Positions 48,101-56,359 of a stretch of DNA of 64,000 nt are shown piece after piece. Under the pieces are notes generated by a model, which was not told the DNA's origin, searched no databases, and saw only the letters and a program-made list of their open reading frames with translations. Location: the NCBI RefSeq assembly GCF_029350945.1, contig NZ_JARKMS010000002.1, positions 156,145 to 220,144 of the forward strand, given 5' to 3'. The stretch's first letter is position 1. Each line of letters opens with the position of its first letter. Origin of the DNA: Maribacter huludaoensis (GTDB lineage: Bacteria; Bacteroidota; Bacteroidia; Flavobacteriales; Flavobacteriaceae). Made by a program: the position numbers and the translations under genes.

Positions 48101-49512
48101 AAATGGCAGATCCTAGAGTAGTATCAGGATTTAAGCCATTAACTAAAGAATTAGTGTATCCGGTAGTAATCGGTAAATCTACAGGTAACCGACTGTGGGA
48201 TGTAGATGGTAATGAATATATAGATGCCTTGAACGGTTTTGGTTCTTGCTTTTTTGGTTATCAACCAGATTTCATAAAGAAAGCGATGCACGATCAAATT
48301 GAATTAGGGTATGAGGTAGGTCCTCAACATCCATTGGCGGGCGAAGTTTGTGATCTTTTATGTGAGTTTACCGGTCATGACAGGGCCGCTTTGTGTAATA
48401 CCGGTTCAGAAGCGGTTCTTGGAGCTATGAGAATTGCCCGTACGGTTACAGGGCGTTCACTTATTGTAGCATTTACCGGTGCTTACCATGGTATTAACGA
48501 TGAGGGAATTGTAAGGGGGTCTCAAAAGAAAAAGACTTTTCCGGCTGCAGCAGGTATTATGCCAGAAGCTGTGCAGAACATGTTGATTTTAGATTATGGT
48601 ACCGACGAAAGTTTGCAGATTATAAAGGATAGAGCCCATGAAATTGCGGGAGTGCTAATAGAACCCGTTCAAAGTCGTAGACCGGAGTTTCAGCCTATAG
48701 AATTTATAAAGAACGTAAGAGAGGTAACAAGTAAAGAAGGGATTGCCTTTATTTTTGATGAGGTGATCACCGGCTTTAGAATGCACCCTGGTGGAGCACA
48801 GGCGTTGTTCAATGTAAAGGCAGATTTAGCTACCTATGGTAAAGTTATGGGCGGTGGAGTTTCCATTGGTGCCATTGTAGGTAAAAAAGAGTTTATGGAT
48901 GCGCTTGATGGCGGTTTTTGGCAATATGGTGATGATTCGTATCCTGAAGTAGGGGTAACTTATTTTGCAGGTACTTTTGTACGTCACCCATTGGCTTTGG
49001 CTTCCTCAAAAGCTTCTTTGTTATATATGAAAGAGCAAGGTCCAAGTCTGCAGGCAAATATATCCGCTATGACAGAACGCATGGCCAAAAGCTTGAACGA
49101 TACATTTACGAAAGAAGGTCTACCCATAGAGATTACTTATTTTGGTTCGTTATGGAGATTAAAGTTCAAGAAAGACATTCCGTATTCAGAATTGCTTTTT
49201 GTTAGCATGCGTGAAAAAGGTATTCATATTTGGGACGGTTTCCCTTGTTTCTTGACCACTGCATATACTAGTGATGATGTTGATTTCTTAATGAAAACCT
49301 TATTGTCTTCTGTAAATGAATTGGTAGCCGTAGGTATACTTTCTAAAGAGGGGGTAAACGGTAATCATGTTACAAACACAAAATCGTCTTTTGAAAAATT
49401 AAATACACCACCGGTTCCTGGTGCGCGTTTGGGTAGAGATGAAAAAGGGCAACCTGCTTGGTATGTTGAAGATGCTAGTCAAGAAAGCGGATACTTAAAA
49501 ATCGATATCTAA
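42139..49512 (+). CDS. Hybrid NRPS-PKS: half-C, A, T, KS, AT, T, aminotransferase
   Basis: 2457 residues. Residues 1-255 match only the C-terminal half of a condensation domain and lack HHxxxDG. A domain (about 260-755): YIIYTSGTTGKPKGV near 400, FDFSVWEIY, NGYGITETT, GHRVELGEIE and K in NDKIDK; pocket reading D-F-W-S-I-G-G-V-F-K, near the threonine code DFWNIGMVHK. T1: MGGTSL, S800. KS (about 859-1285): C1030 in HSACSTSL, H1166, H1205. AT: LPGQGSQ, S1476 in GHSLGE and HAFH at 1572-1575, a malonyl-CoA signature. T2: LGLDSL, S1799. A Pro/Gln/Ala linker leads to a class III PLP aminotransferase (about 1990-2420) with D2207 and K2235, as in iturin/mycosubtilin synthases. No KR, DH or ER. The protein loads an amino acid, extends it with malonate and transaminates the beta-ketone. 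Confidence 0.93.
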   Translation: MKAKKENVITDSTKAYWKKILLDDVKLLDLPSRKLAAKDGVRQGSLLRTYFSAEVTSEIKAYTASGSIESFLITALGVLLQRYTNQLDIAFGLSIDDETVSLFRNTVDPTVDFNTLNKQTKSILQLNKANPYPTDKFVEDFNLVNENGENALLDFVLSINSLKNEAEITNDSSDTSTIEFIGNVDSLSNIKVLLACSNEHLKLEVVFNENVFEKNVIEQFMVHFKNVVPKLIERPSIPVGSIDVLLDKERDTVMNDFNSPYVEYPKGKTIVDLLNKQVKKTPNRTAVVYEDRSLTYNELHQLSNRFADYLIKKKGAVKGNLACLILDRSEWLIISMVGIMKAGAAYVPVDPNYPASRKKYIKEDSNCDFTVDAAAIAEFKATIDNYSIAEITTVDLSPTDLIYIIYTSGTTGKPKGVMLEHTNIVSLFVHDNPIFDFNETDVWTMFHSYCFDFSVWEIYGALLFGGKLVIPSSSVIKDPFEFMSLVIKEKVTVLSQTPSSFLNIMGSLPEGDVDLKLRYVIFGGESLFPKYLKKWHERFPAIQFVNGYGITETTVFVTFKMIDDEDIRTNVSNIGNCIPTLSAFVVNGQDQLQPIGVIGELCVSGYGLARGYLNRPELSEQKFAVNPFLQGEKMYRSGDLVRLLPDGNFEFVGRIDHQVKIRGHRVELGEIESTLNEISGVNRAVVLANTNKDGETRLVAYLQANGEKPTVGTLKLALEEKLPVFMVPAFFMWVDEFPTNANDKIDKSKLPEPSYERSSSDVIFRKPRTKLEQSIAGIWEKELSISGIGLDDNFFEMGGTSLMAQKVANAIMKTAGIRIPVTKLYQYTTIATLCLFLDNKNENEPLTFKYKKKDVSTSKDVAIIAMSGRFPGANNIDEFWDVLKNGRETISFFSPEELDQSIPEATRKDPLYVAARGIVPSAKTFDARFFGLTPKFAEAMDPQQRLFLELAWEVLEESGHLPEHYKGRVGVYAGTGTNTYYKKNILPNSEVVETIGQLQLDTANEKDYIASRTAYQLDLKGPAVSVHSACSTSLLAIAEAVEAIRNGQCEIAVAGGSSITAPMNSGHLYQEGSMLSTDGHCRPFDSQARGTVFSDGAGAIILKDLEEAKKDGDIIYGIVKGVGINNDGGHKGSFTAPSAEGQANAIAAAINDANISPDTISYIETHGTATPLGDPIEIDGLNLAFGEQEKQNFCGIGSVKSNMGHLTAAAGVTGLIKTILAFNHKVIPPSLGFDKPNPEIDFENSPFYVNNTLTDWNVEGVRRAGVSSFGVGGTNVHVVVEEYEMEQKTSKFQRPLQLLPISAKTETSLAGFETALKSHMDAKQELNLADVAYTLSTTKASFNNRRFILADDTKVATDVLLDKDIKATQSSVVKIVPSEIAFLLPGQGSQYLNMGKDLYDEESTFREAVDICANILLDIIKVDIREIIFQDKTSEEAENRLKDTRYTQPALFTIEYALSQLWMSWGIRPTVLCGHSLGEFVGAHLADIFSLEDALKLVSMRGILVSGLPKGSMLTVRIDEETLEKLIPKTLSIAAVNSAKLCVVSGEDDEITKFSELLKEQGLPYRLIATSHAFHSSMMNPILEEFGDVVKNIKLNVPQIPIISTVTGTWLTNEEAVDAVYWTNHLRDTVRFSDAMDTLVKLEDVVLLEVGPGNTLTTLSRQNKGAKNIKSLASLPLPKNDENSFYGILKALGQIWLTGLSVDWNAFYKNQERQKLRLPTYVFDRKPCWIDPVVSVPKERAYLNGDQSLIKTIEKPKSAAPMRNVSILNKISELISNSYGIDIEATDKDSSFLELGLDSLILTQMAITCKKEFKIPITFRQLNEDINTPELLANYLDQNLPADVMAPQPIAEAAPQPVAAVNHVQQAMPANFNTSATNQTAIGLIGEQLNLLSRQLQLLQGNTVTPAPQPVAVQKPVPAKEVKPVMNLDSLSEQEKLEHKKPFGASPKIERQSTGLDQAQSQYLKELTEKYNAKTIGSKNYAQDNRAKMADPRVVSGFKPLTKELVYPVVIGKSTGNRLWDVDGNEYIDALNGFGSCFFGYQPDFIKKAMHDQIELGYEVGPQHPLAGEVCDLLCEFTGHDRAALCNTGSEAVLGAMRIARTVTGRSLIVAFTGAYHGINDEGIVRGSQKKKTFPAAAGIMPEAVQNMLILDYGTDESLQIIKDRAHEIAGVLIEPVQSRRPEFQPIEFIKNVREVTSKEGIAFIFDEVITGFRMHPGGAQALFNVKADLATYGKVMGGGVSIGAIVGKKEFMDALDGGFWQYGDDSYPEVGVTYFAGTFVRHPLALASSKASLLYMKEQGPSLQANISAMTERMAKSLNDTFTKEGLPIEITYFGSLWRLKFKKDIPYSELLFVSMREKGIHIWDGFPCFLTTAYTSDDVDFLMKTLLSSVNELVAVGILSKEGVNGNHVTNTKSSFEKLNTPPVPGARLGRDEKGQPAWYVEDASQESGYLKIDI

Positions 49513-49551
49513 AGAACAGAAAAGGTTTTAAACTTAGCAATGACCGTTTAA

Positions 49552-50244
49552 ATGACATATTTACTGTTTACTAATTTAACCGATGAAAAAAACGATTCTT
49601 TTTTTGTTGAGGCTCGGCTTTGTTTTTCGGAGGAATTTGTAACTAAGTTTGAAAAGTATAAACGTTGGCAAGATGCAAAATCTACCATATTGGGAAGATT
49701 GCTTTTGGCATACGGATTAAAGAATTTATATCAAATAGATATAGACGACCTCCAAATGAATTTTACAAAGGATAAAAAACCCTTTATAGAAAATTCGGCT
49801 ATCAAATTCAACATATCACACTCCAATGATGTAATTGTTTGCGCAATTACATCTGTAGGTGAGGTAGGTGTAGATGTGGAGAAGATCAATGATGTAAATA
49901 TCCAAGATTTTAAAGGTCAATTTTCGAAGGTAGAATATGATGCTATAATAAATTCATCAAATGAACTGCAACAGTTTTATACGTATTGGACCCAAAAAGA
50001 AGCTGTTGTAAAATGTTATGGGTCTGGCTTGAATATACCTTTAGATTCTTTTGAAATAATAGATAATGTTACTGTGGTAGACAAACAACGCTATTATGTA
50101 AAGGAGTCTATTTTAGGTACTGCATACAAGTGTCATACGGCCACCAACACTTATTTATCTGATGATAAAATGGAGATAATTAAAATCGGTTCATCAAATT
50201 TATCGGATTTTATGTCGTTATACAGTTTCAGGTCTTTTAAATAA
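49552..50244 (+). CDS. Sfp-type 4'-phosphopantetheinyl transferase
   Basis: 230 residues, full length for the two-domain Sfp type. FNISHS at 87-92, GVDVE with D108 and E110, and the WTQKEA motif with W146, K149 and E150 are all in place. The enzyme transfers phosphopantetheine from CoA to the serines of carrier domains. It lies 39 bases behind the hybrid synthase on the same strand and is the obvious activator of the three T domains in the two synthases. Confidence 0.93.
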   Translation: MTYLLFTNLTDEKNDSFFVEARLCFSEEFVTKFEKYKRWQDAKSTILGRLLLAYGLKNLYQIDIDDLQMNFTKDKKPFIENSAIKFNISHSNDVIVCAITSVGEVGVDVEKINDVNIQDFKGQFSKVEYDAIINSSNELQQFYTYWTQKEAVVKCYGSGLNIPLDSFEIIDNVTVVDKQRYYVKESILGTAYKCHTATNTYLSDDKMEIIKIGSSNLSDFMSLYSFRSFK

Positions 50245-50294
50245 TGGCGGTAAACATCGCGTTTGGCCGTTAAAGTGTTCTCTGCTTAATTTAA

Positions 50295-50329
50295 ACTACG
50301 CCGTAGTCAGGTTAGAATTACCGTAATTC
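50295..50329 (+). terminator. Tandem short hairpins after the synthase operon
   Basis: ACTAC-GCC-GTAGT (50295-50307) is followed by GAATTA-CCG-TAATTC (50315-50329) and a short T-rich stretch. Two compact stems directly behind the PPTase gene suggest the end of the synthase transcript, though the U-tract is weak. Confidence 0.35.
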
Positions 50330-50446
50330 TTTATTACGACGATTTTATAAACTAGAATATCGGAATAAAGATGAAACAGGTTTTTGTTTAAATTAATTTT
50401 GAAGTTCACTATGAACATTAACTAAAAGCTACAAATTATTTATTTT

Positions 50447-51238
50447 ATGAAAGCTGTATTCTCCCAAATTAACCTAAAAAGAACAAAAGCCAATCTGCTT
50501 AAATTTTCTTTGCTACTGGTAGTTGCATTACAAATTACATCGTGTGGCAGTGCTAAAAAATCATCTTACTTTAATGAGGTGGGCAACAACTCGTTCGCAA
50601 CTTATTTTGAGCCTTTAGAGCCTATTTTGCAAAAGAACGATTTGTTAAGTATAAATATAACCAGTTTAAATGCAGAAGTAACAGAGATGTTCAATCTTGC
50701 CAATAAATCTGGAGGAGCACAACCTACAGGATATTTAATAGATCAAGACGGGTACATACGTTTTCCAGTTTTGGGTAAAATAGAAGTATCTGGGTTGACC
50801 AAAAAAGAACTGAGAGAATATATTAGAGGTGAGTTGATTTCTAAAAAATTATTAATGGAGCCAATTGTGGATATCCGTTTTATGAACTTTAAAGTTTCTG
50901 TATTGGGAGAGGTAAATCAGCCTGCTGTATTTACAATCCCTAATGAGAAAGTAACTTTATTGGAAGCTTTAGGTATGGCCGGTGATATGACGATTTATGC
51001 ACAACGCAACAATGTGTTGCTGATCAGCGAAGAAGATGGTATTAAAAGCACCAAGAGAATAGATTTGACTTCAGACGAATTATTTACCTCACCTAACTAT
51101 TATCTAAAACCAAATGATATTGTGTACGTGCAGCCAAACGATAGAAAGGTTAGAAACACCTCTAATGCTGCCCAATGGTTTTCTGTAATACTAGGCTCTT
51201 TATCATTGGCGGTAATCTCTATTTCTACTTTTAAGTAA
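50447..51238 (+). CDS. Polysaccharide export lipoprotein, Wza-like (locus B)
   Basis: 263 residues. Lipoprotein signal KFSLLLVVALQITSC, then GSAKKSSYF. The export domain has LQKNDLLSINITSLNAEV and GYLIDQDGYIRFPVLGKIEV; the SLBB-type part has VSVLGEVNQPAVFTIPNEK. It closely resembles the locus A protein at 8096, including the last hydrophobic helix (VILGSLSLAVISISTF). It starts a second complete export/polymerisation set. A TAATTTTG lies at 50394-50401, which could be a -7 box, but no -33 box fits. Confidence 0.9.
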   Translation: MKAVFSQINLKRTKANLLKFSLLLVVALQITSCGSAKKSSYFNEVGNNSFATYFEPLEPILQKNDLLSINITSLNAEVTEMFNLANKSGGAQPTGYLIDQDGYIRFPVLGKIEVSGLTKKELREYIRGELISKKLLMEPIVDIRFMNFKVSVLGEVNQPAVFTIPNEKVTLLEALGMAGDMTIYAQRNNVLLISEEDGIKSTKRIDLTSDELFTSPNYYLKPNDIVYVQPNDRKVRNTSNAAQWFSVILGSLSLAVISISTFK

Positions 51239-51349
51239 ACGTAACAATATATGCCAATAAAAAACAGTTTACTTAAAACTTAAGTTCCTGGAGCCAATTT
51301 AAATTGGTTATAGGTACTGTAGCTTAATTACCTTATAAAATTGAATGTA

Positions 51350-53668
51350 ATGACCGAAAAGGAATATTTCGATTCACAACTATCTTCTAAAGAAAATGAA
51401 GAAAATTTTGATTTGAAAGCACTATTTAGCAAATACCTTAAATCATGGAAGTTGTTCTTAATTTCCTTGATTGTTTTCTTGACATTGGCAATTCTTGCTT
51501 TGCAGTTTGTGAATACCTCATATGAGGTAACCAGCAAAATACTTTTGAATAACGAAACCTCTAATATTGATGCCTCTGGTAACAACCTGGTAAACAATAA
51601 TCCGTTTAGTAATTCAGAAAAAGTAAACAATGAAATTGAAGTACTTACTTCTGTACATTTAATGCGCTCCGTATTGGACAGTTTGTCATTGCAGGGTAAA
51701 GTAATGACTCCGGATGTTTTTCCGGAAACAGAATTGTACGGGTCTCAATTGCCTTTCAAAATTGTGGTAGACACGTTGTTTCCATTAGCATATGACACCA
51801 CTTTAAAGATTAAAATTGAAGGTAGCGATAGCTTTAGTGTTTCCGAAGAGTTTGAAGATGCCGGGGATGTTTTAAGTTCTACAAGTTCATCTTATGGTTT
51901 TAACAAATACAATTATGGTTATAAGATTGAAAAACCATATGGTAACTTCCATTTAGTGGCAAATAACAAGTCAGTCTCAACAGCTAAAGAATTTGTAGTT
52001 GAATTTAGGGATATTGATGAGCTGGCACACGATTATGTTAAAAAAGCTTTGAACGTATATGTTGTAAATAAAGATGCTTCAGTTATAAACATCGTGTTAA
52101 AAGAATCAAATCCTGAAAAAGGTGAGGACATTATCAACGGTTTGGTTGAAATGTACGGGTATAAAGCGTTTTTAGAAAAAAATGCCATTGCATTAGAAAA
52201 TGTAAAATTTATAGATAATCGTTTAAACAGCCTTTCTGCAGAACTTAGTGAAGTAGAAATGAACGTAGCTCAGTTTAAAACAGAGAATGAGCTCGCCAAT
52301 GTTGAATTGGATGCAAATTCTTTTTCTGAACAAGAAATTGATTATGATCGCAAATTGGCAGATTCTGAAATTGAATTGAAAGTATTGAGTTCAATTGAAC
52401 GTAATTTAAAAAGGGGAGATAATGAGTCTACTATCAACTCTTTAAATGTATCTAGTTCTAACCTAACGTATTTAATAGATAGTTATAACAAGTTACAGAT
52501 AGATAGAAAAAGGTTGCAACGAACAGTGCCGGAAAACAACCCGAGAATGGTTGATATTAGAGATCAATTGGCACAATTAAAGCGTAATATTCTAGGTAGC
52601 CTTTCTACTTCTAAGCAAAGTTTGCGTACAACCATTGCCAGTATCAAGAACAGGTCTGATGAATTTGCGGAGAAAAAACAGAGGATACCGTCAATGCAAC
52701 GTCAATTGCTTGAAATTAGTAGAGAACAGGGAATAAAGGAAAATTTGTTTTTATACCTACTTCAAAAGCGAGAGGAAGCTGCTTTAATGGTTGGCGCCAA
52801 ACAAGATAATTTTACTGTAATAGATAAAGCCATTACGGATTATGAGTCTGGTTCTTCAAGTAAAAAATTATATGTGCTAATAGCTTTATTGATGGCTCTT
52901 GCGTTACCAATAGGTATCATTCATTTAAAAGATATTTTAAATACCAAAGTAAAGGGTGCCAAAGATATTGAGAAAAGAACAAGTGTACCGGTTATAGGTG
53001 AAATTGCACATAATAATTCTAGAAAAAACTTAATAGAAAAAGGGGAGGAAGTAAGTGCCTTGGCAAAAGGTTTTAGAATGATGAGAATGAACTTGGACTT
53101 TATTTTGTCGAAAAAGAAAGTGCAGACCGTTTTGGTTACCTCTGCAATAAAAGGTGAGGGAAAAACATTTTTCTCTTCTAATATGGGTGTAGCATTGGCA
53201 TCATCAAGTTCTAAAGTGGTGATTTTGGAATTGGATAAACATAACCCGGAACTTATTGAAACCTTAGGGGAGACAAAAAGGGAATTTGGTGTTACCAATT
53301 ACCTTAATCAACCCTATAATACCATTACCGTAAATGATCTTTTAATTCCGGTTAGTGGAAATGCCAATTTATTTGCTATTGGTTTAGGAAATGAAAAAAT
53401 AGATGGCCTGGAGTCTTTTGGCTCTAAGAAAATGGAAGAGTTAATGGAACAGTTAAGAAAAGAGTTCGATTATATCCTAATTGATTCGTCACCTATAAAA
53501 ACATTGGCAGATACCCTTGCATTATCAAAGTACACGGATTGTTGCCTTTATATGGTAAGGTCTGGACATTCTAAGCTAGAAGATTTAAGTATTATAGAAG
53601 ATGTTAGAACCAACAAAAAATTCAAGAACCCAATGGTAGTAATGAATGATGTTAGTTCTAATAAATAG
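51350..53668 (+). CDS. Wzc-like co-polymerase with atypical kinase domain (locus B)
   Basis: 772 residues from the ATG at 51350 (a TTG nine bases before is less likely). Two membrane helices flank a Wzz/coiled-coil periplasmic part. Walker A is intact (SAIKGEGKT, K605) and Walker B is YILIDSSP, but Walker A' reads VVILELDKHNPEL where BY-kinases usually have a D-x-D-x-R pattern. The C-terminus ends MVVMNDVSSNK with no tyrosine cluster, unlike the locus A copy. It may therefore be a weak or non-autophosphorylating kinase, or depend on a partner. The chain-length role should be retained. Confidence 0.88.
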   Translation: MTEKEYFDSQLSSKENEENFDLKALFSKYLKSWKLFLISLIVFLTLAILALQFVNTSYEVTSKILLNNETSNIDASGNNLVNNNPFSNSEKVNNEIEVLTSVHLMRSVLDSLSLQGKVMTPDVFPETELYGSQLPFKIVVDTLFPLAYDTTLKIKIEGSDSFSVSEEFEDAGDVLSSTSSSYGFNKYNYGYKIEKPYGNFHLVANNKSVSTAKEFVVEFRDIDELAHDYVKKALNVYVVNKDASVINIVLKESNPEKGEDIINGLVEMYGYKAFLEKNAIALENVKFIDNRLNSLSAELSEVEMNVAQFKTENELANVELDANSFSEQEIDYDRKLADSEIELKVLSSIERNLKRGDNESTINSLNVSSSNLTYLIDSYNKLQIDRKRLQRTVPENNPRMVDIRDQLAQLKRNILGSLSTSKQSLRTTIASIKNRSDEFAEKKQRIPSMQRQLLEISREQGIKENLFLYLLQKREEAALMVGAKQDNFTVIDKAITDYESGSSSKKLYVLIALLMALALPIGIIHLKDILNTKVKGAKDIEKRTSVPVIGEIAHNNSRKNLIEKGEEVSALAKGFRMMRMNLDFILSKKKVQTVLVTSAIKGEGKTFFSSNMGVALASSSSKVVILELDKHNPELIETLGETKREFGVTNYLNQPYNTITVNDLLIPVSGNANLFAIGLGNEKIDGLESFGSKKMEELMEQLRKEFDYILIDSSPIKTLADTLALSKYTDCCLYMVRSGHSKLEDLSIIEDVRTNKKFKNPMVVMNDVSSNK

Positions 53669-53710
53669 GTTGATCATTATCTATAATACTAAGCTCAAGG
53701 AAAAACAAAA

Positions 53711-54973
53711 ATGAATATAAATTATATTGTCACTTTATTCTTTTTACTGTTCGCTTCTAAAGCAAATATCTTAGTTAAAAGTAATTTAGCTTGGTTTTGT
53801 TTAGAGGTGTTTATGATAATAATTGCCCTTAAGTTTAATAGGGTAAAGAAAAAAGATGTACAGTTTTTTATATTAAGTATTGTAATTTTTTTCATCTATA
53901 TCTTATTCCGATTTAAATTAAATCAATTGCCTACAGATTATTTAAAGAGCGATATATTTTATTTTTTCAAATTTGTCTTAACATCTTATTTGTTCTGTTT
54001 GATCTTAAAGGAAAAAACATTATACTATTTGGTAAAGGTAATTTCACATTTGGCATTGATATCCCTTGTATTTTATGTAGTACAATTTTATCAAGACGGT
54101 GCAATAGTAAAGGCAATAGGTAAAGCATTTGAAAGTGTTACCGTAGAAACATTTTCTTTACGTTATACTAACTTTTTAATATTTACATATGATACTGTTC
54201 ATTATTATAGAAATTCTGGCTTTTGTTGGGAACCTGGTGCTTTTGGTTCATTTTTGACATTGGCCTTATTATTTAATTTCCTAATAAATAATTTCAAGCT
54301 GAATAAAGAGGCCTTCATCATTACGTTGGCAATTTTAACTACGGTGTCCACAACGGCATATTTAGGGGTGTTCCTATTATTTTTCTTAAGGTACAGAGTA
54401 CTTAACAAAGGAAGTAAAGTGGCAATAATCGTGTTTGCGATCGTGTTTGCAATAGCCATTCCTAACGTGCCTTTTTTAGGAGAAAAAATTGTTGAAATCT
54501 ATGATCAAGATATTAGGGACCTAAAAGAGCTGGAACAATTGTCCAACTATTACGAAGATGTGCAAAGACAAATACCTTTAAATAGATTTGCCAGTGTAAT
54601 TTTTCTTTATGAACAGTTTGACTGGAAACTTTTCTTAGGGGTCAGTAATCAGTATGACGAGTATTATATCAATGAATACAATGTAAATATATCTAATGGT
54701 ATAATGGATTTTATCACAAAATTCGGGGTTGTAGGCCTGTTCGTGTTGCTCTATCGATATGGTAAACTTTGTAAGGTTTATTTAAGAAAAATGGAGTATG
54801 TAGTCTATGCTATACTTATATTGATAATTCTAAGTTTTGGTGAACCTATTCTTATGCTACCTATATGTGTCATGTTCATATTTTTACCGACATTTAAAAA
54901 CAAAGATTTTTCAGCTTTGTCCTTTTATTACAGAACTAAATACTTAGCATTGCAAAAAACCGAAAATTTATAA
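53711..54973 (+). CDS. Wzy-like polymerase, membrane protein (locus B)
   Basis: 420 residues, about ten to twelve hydrophobic segments. YRNSGFCWEPGAFGSFLTLA in the middle is the motif region seen in Bacteroidota O-antigen polymerases (R-x-x-G-F-x-E-P-G). A large loop follows (EKIVEIYDQDIRDLKELEQ and so on). Its stop overlaps the start of the flippase gene by one base (TATAATGG). Likely polymerises the locus B repeat unit. Confidence 0.78.
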   Translation: MNINYIVTLFFLLFASKANILVKSNLAWFCLEVFMIIIALKFNRVKKKDVQFFILSIVIFFIYILFRFKLNQLPTDYLKSDIFYFFKFVLTSYLFCLILKEKTLYYLVKVISHLALISLVFYVVQFYQDGAIVKAIGKAFESVTVETFSLRYTNFLIFTYDTVHYYRNSGFCWEPGAFGSFLTLALLFNFLINNFKLNKEAFIITLAILTTVSTTAYLGVFLLFFLRYRVLNKGSKVAIIVFAIVFAIAIPNVPFLGEKIVEIYDQDIRDLKELEQLSNYYEDVQRQIPLNRFASVIFLYEQFDWKLFLGVSNQYDEYYINEYNVNISNGIMDFITKFGVVGLFVLLYRYGKLCKVYLRKMEYVVYAILILIILSFGEPILMLPICVMFIFLPTFKNKDFSALSFYYRTKYLALQKTENL

Positions 54974-56340
54974 TGGTCAAAAGGTTTAATTCCATAAAAG
55001 TGCTTATTCAATCTTATTTCCAAGGAAATTCTAGGACTAGTCTGTTGATTAAGAATGTTTTTTCTTCGTTGATTTTAAGAGGCTTGGGTACGGCCATTAA
55101 CTTCTTGTTCGTTCCTTTGGTTATAAATTTTGTAAACGCGGAACGTTACGGTATTTGGTTAACGTTAAGTTCCGTATTAACATGGTTTACCCTGTTGGAT
55201 ATTGGTTTTGGCAACGGTCTACGCAATAAATTCTCGGAAGCCGTAGCGCTAGATGATATTAAGGAGCAGCGTAAACTGGTTCATACCACTGCGGCCGTTT
55301 TAATATTGATATCGACCATCATATTTATCTTAAACGTGATATTTACGGATCAAGTGAAATGGGATGAATTTTTGGGTGTAGATGCATCGTACCGTACAGA
55401 ACTACAACAGTTGGTGTTTCTATTAATATCTTTTTTTAGCTTACAGTTTATTTTTCAAATTTATAATCCTATACAATTTGCCCTGCAAAAGCCCGCAATG
55501 ATTGCTAGAACAATTTTACTGGGTAATGTACTGGGCTTAATGGGTATTCTGTACCTAAGGGAATTCTCAGAGCCTTCTTTGTTTAATTTAGGTTTTGTGG
55601 TTATGGGTAGTAATGTACTCTCCATATTTCTATTTACCGCATATTTCTTTGTAGTACAAAGACCGGATTTAATACAGAAAATAGAAAAACCTACTATGGA
55701 TACCTTAGGGTCTATCTTTTCCCTTGGTATCAAATTTTTCTTTTTGAACATTGCCTACATGGTGCAGTTTCAAACAAGTAATTTTTTAATAAGTAAATAC
55801 TTTACCCCAGAAAAGGTAACGGAATTCAATATTGCCTTTAAGCTCTTCAGTGTTGCTTCTTTGATATTTGGTATCATATTAAGTCCGGTGTGGAGTTCTG
55901 TAACCAATGCCCAAGTAAACAATGATTATACTTGGATTAAAAAATTAATTAAAAAGCTACTGCTTATTTGGGGCGTAATTGCCGTAGGCTGTTTGATCGG
56001 GCTGTTATTGGCGCCTACCATCTATAATTTATGGATCGGTGATATCATAACCATACCGTTCATAACCTCGTTGGGTGTTGTTCTTATTGTGCTGTCCAAC
56101 TGCTTTTCAGAAATATTTATCAGTGTGCTCAATGGTATGGGCAAGGTTAATTTACAGTTCTATATATCCATATTTGTAATCATATTTTTTGTGCCAATAG
56201 CTTATTTTCTTTCTGTAGAAATGGGTTATGGAATTTTTGGAATATGTATGGCAATAGTAGTTACCAATGTCAACGGGTTACTCGTTGCACCGTACCAAGT
56301 GTATGTAGAAATGAGAAAAAATCGAAAGTTACCAGCTTAA
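54973..56340 (+). CDS. Polysaccharide flippase, Wzx-like (locus B)
   Basis: 455 residues, about twelve to fourteen hydrophobic segments. The region ILRGLGTAINFLFVPLVINF, then AERYGIWLTLSSVLTWFTLLDIGFGNGLRN, is the characteristic N-terminal part of PST-type flippases. It is not closely similar to the locus A flippase. Translationally coupled to the polymerase gene. Exports lipid-linked repeat units of locus B. Confidence 0.88.
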   Translation: MVKRFNSIKVLIQSYFQGNSRTSLLIKNVFSSLILRGLGTAINFLFVPLVINFVNAERYGIWLTLSSVLTWFTLLDIGFGNGLRNKFSEAVALDDIKEQRKLVHTTAAVLILISTIIFILNVIFTDQVKWDEFLGVDASYRTELQQLVFLLISFFSLQFIFQIYNPIQFALQKPAMIARTILLGNVLGLMGILYLREFSEPSLFNLGFVVMGSNVLSIFLFTAYFFVVQRPDLIQKIEKPTMDTLGSIFSLGIKFFFLNIAYMVQFQTSNFLISKYFTPEKVTEFNIAFKLFSVASLIFGIILSPVWSSVTNAQVNNDYTWIKKLIKKLLLIWGVIAVGCLIGLLLAPTIYNLWIGDIITIPFITSLGVVLIVLSNCFSEIFISVLNGMGKVNLQFYISIFVIIFFVPIAYFLSVEMGYGIFGICMAIVVTNVNGLLVAPYQVYVEMRKNRKLPA

Positions 56341-56359
56341 GAGTTGAAATAATATAGAG

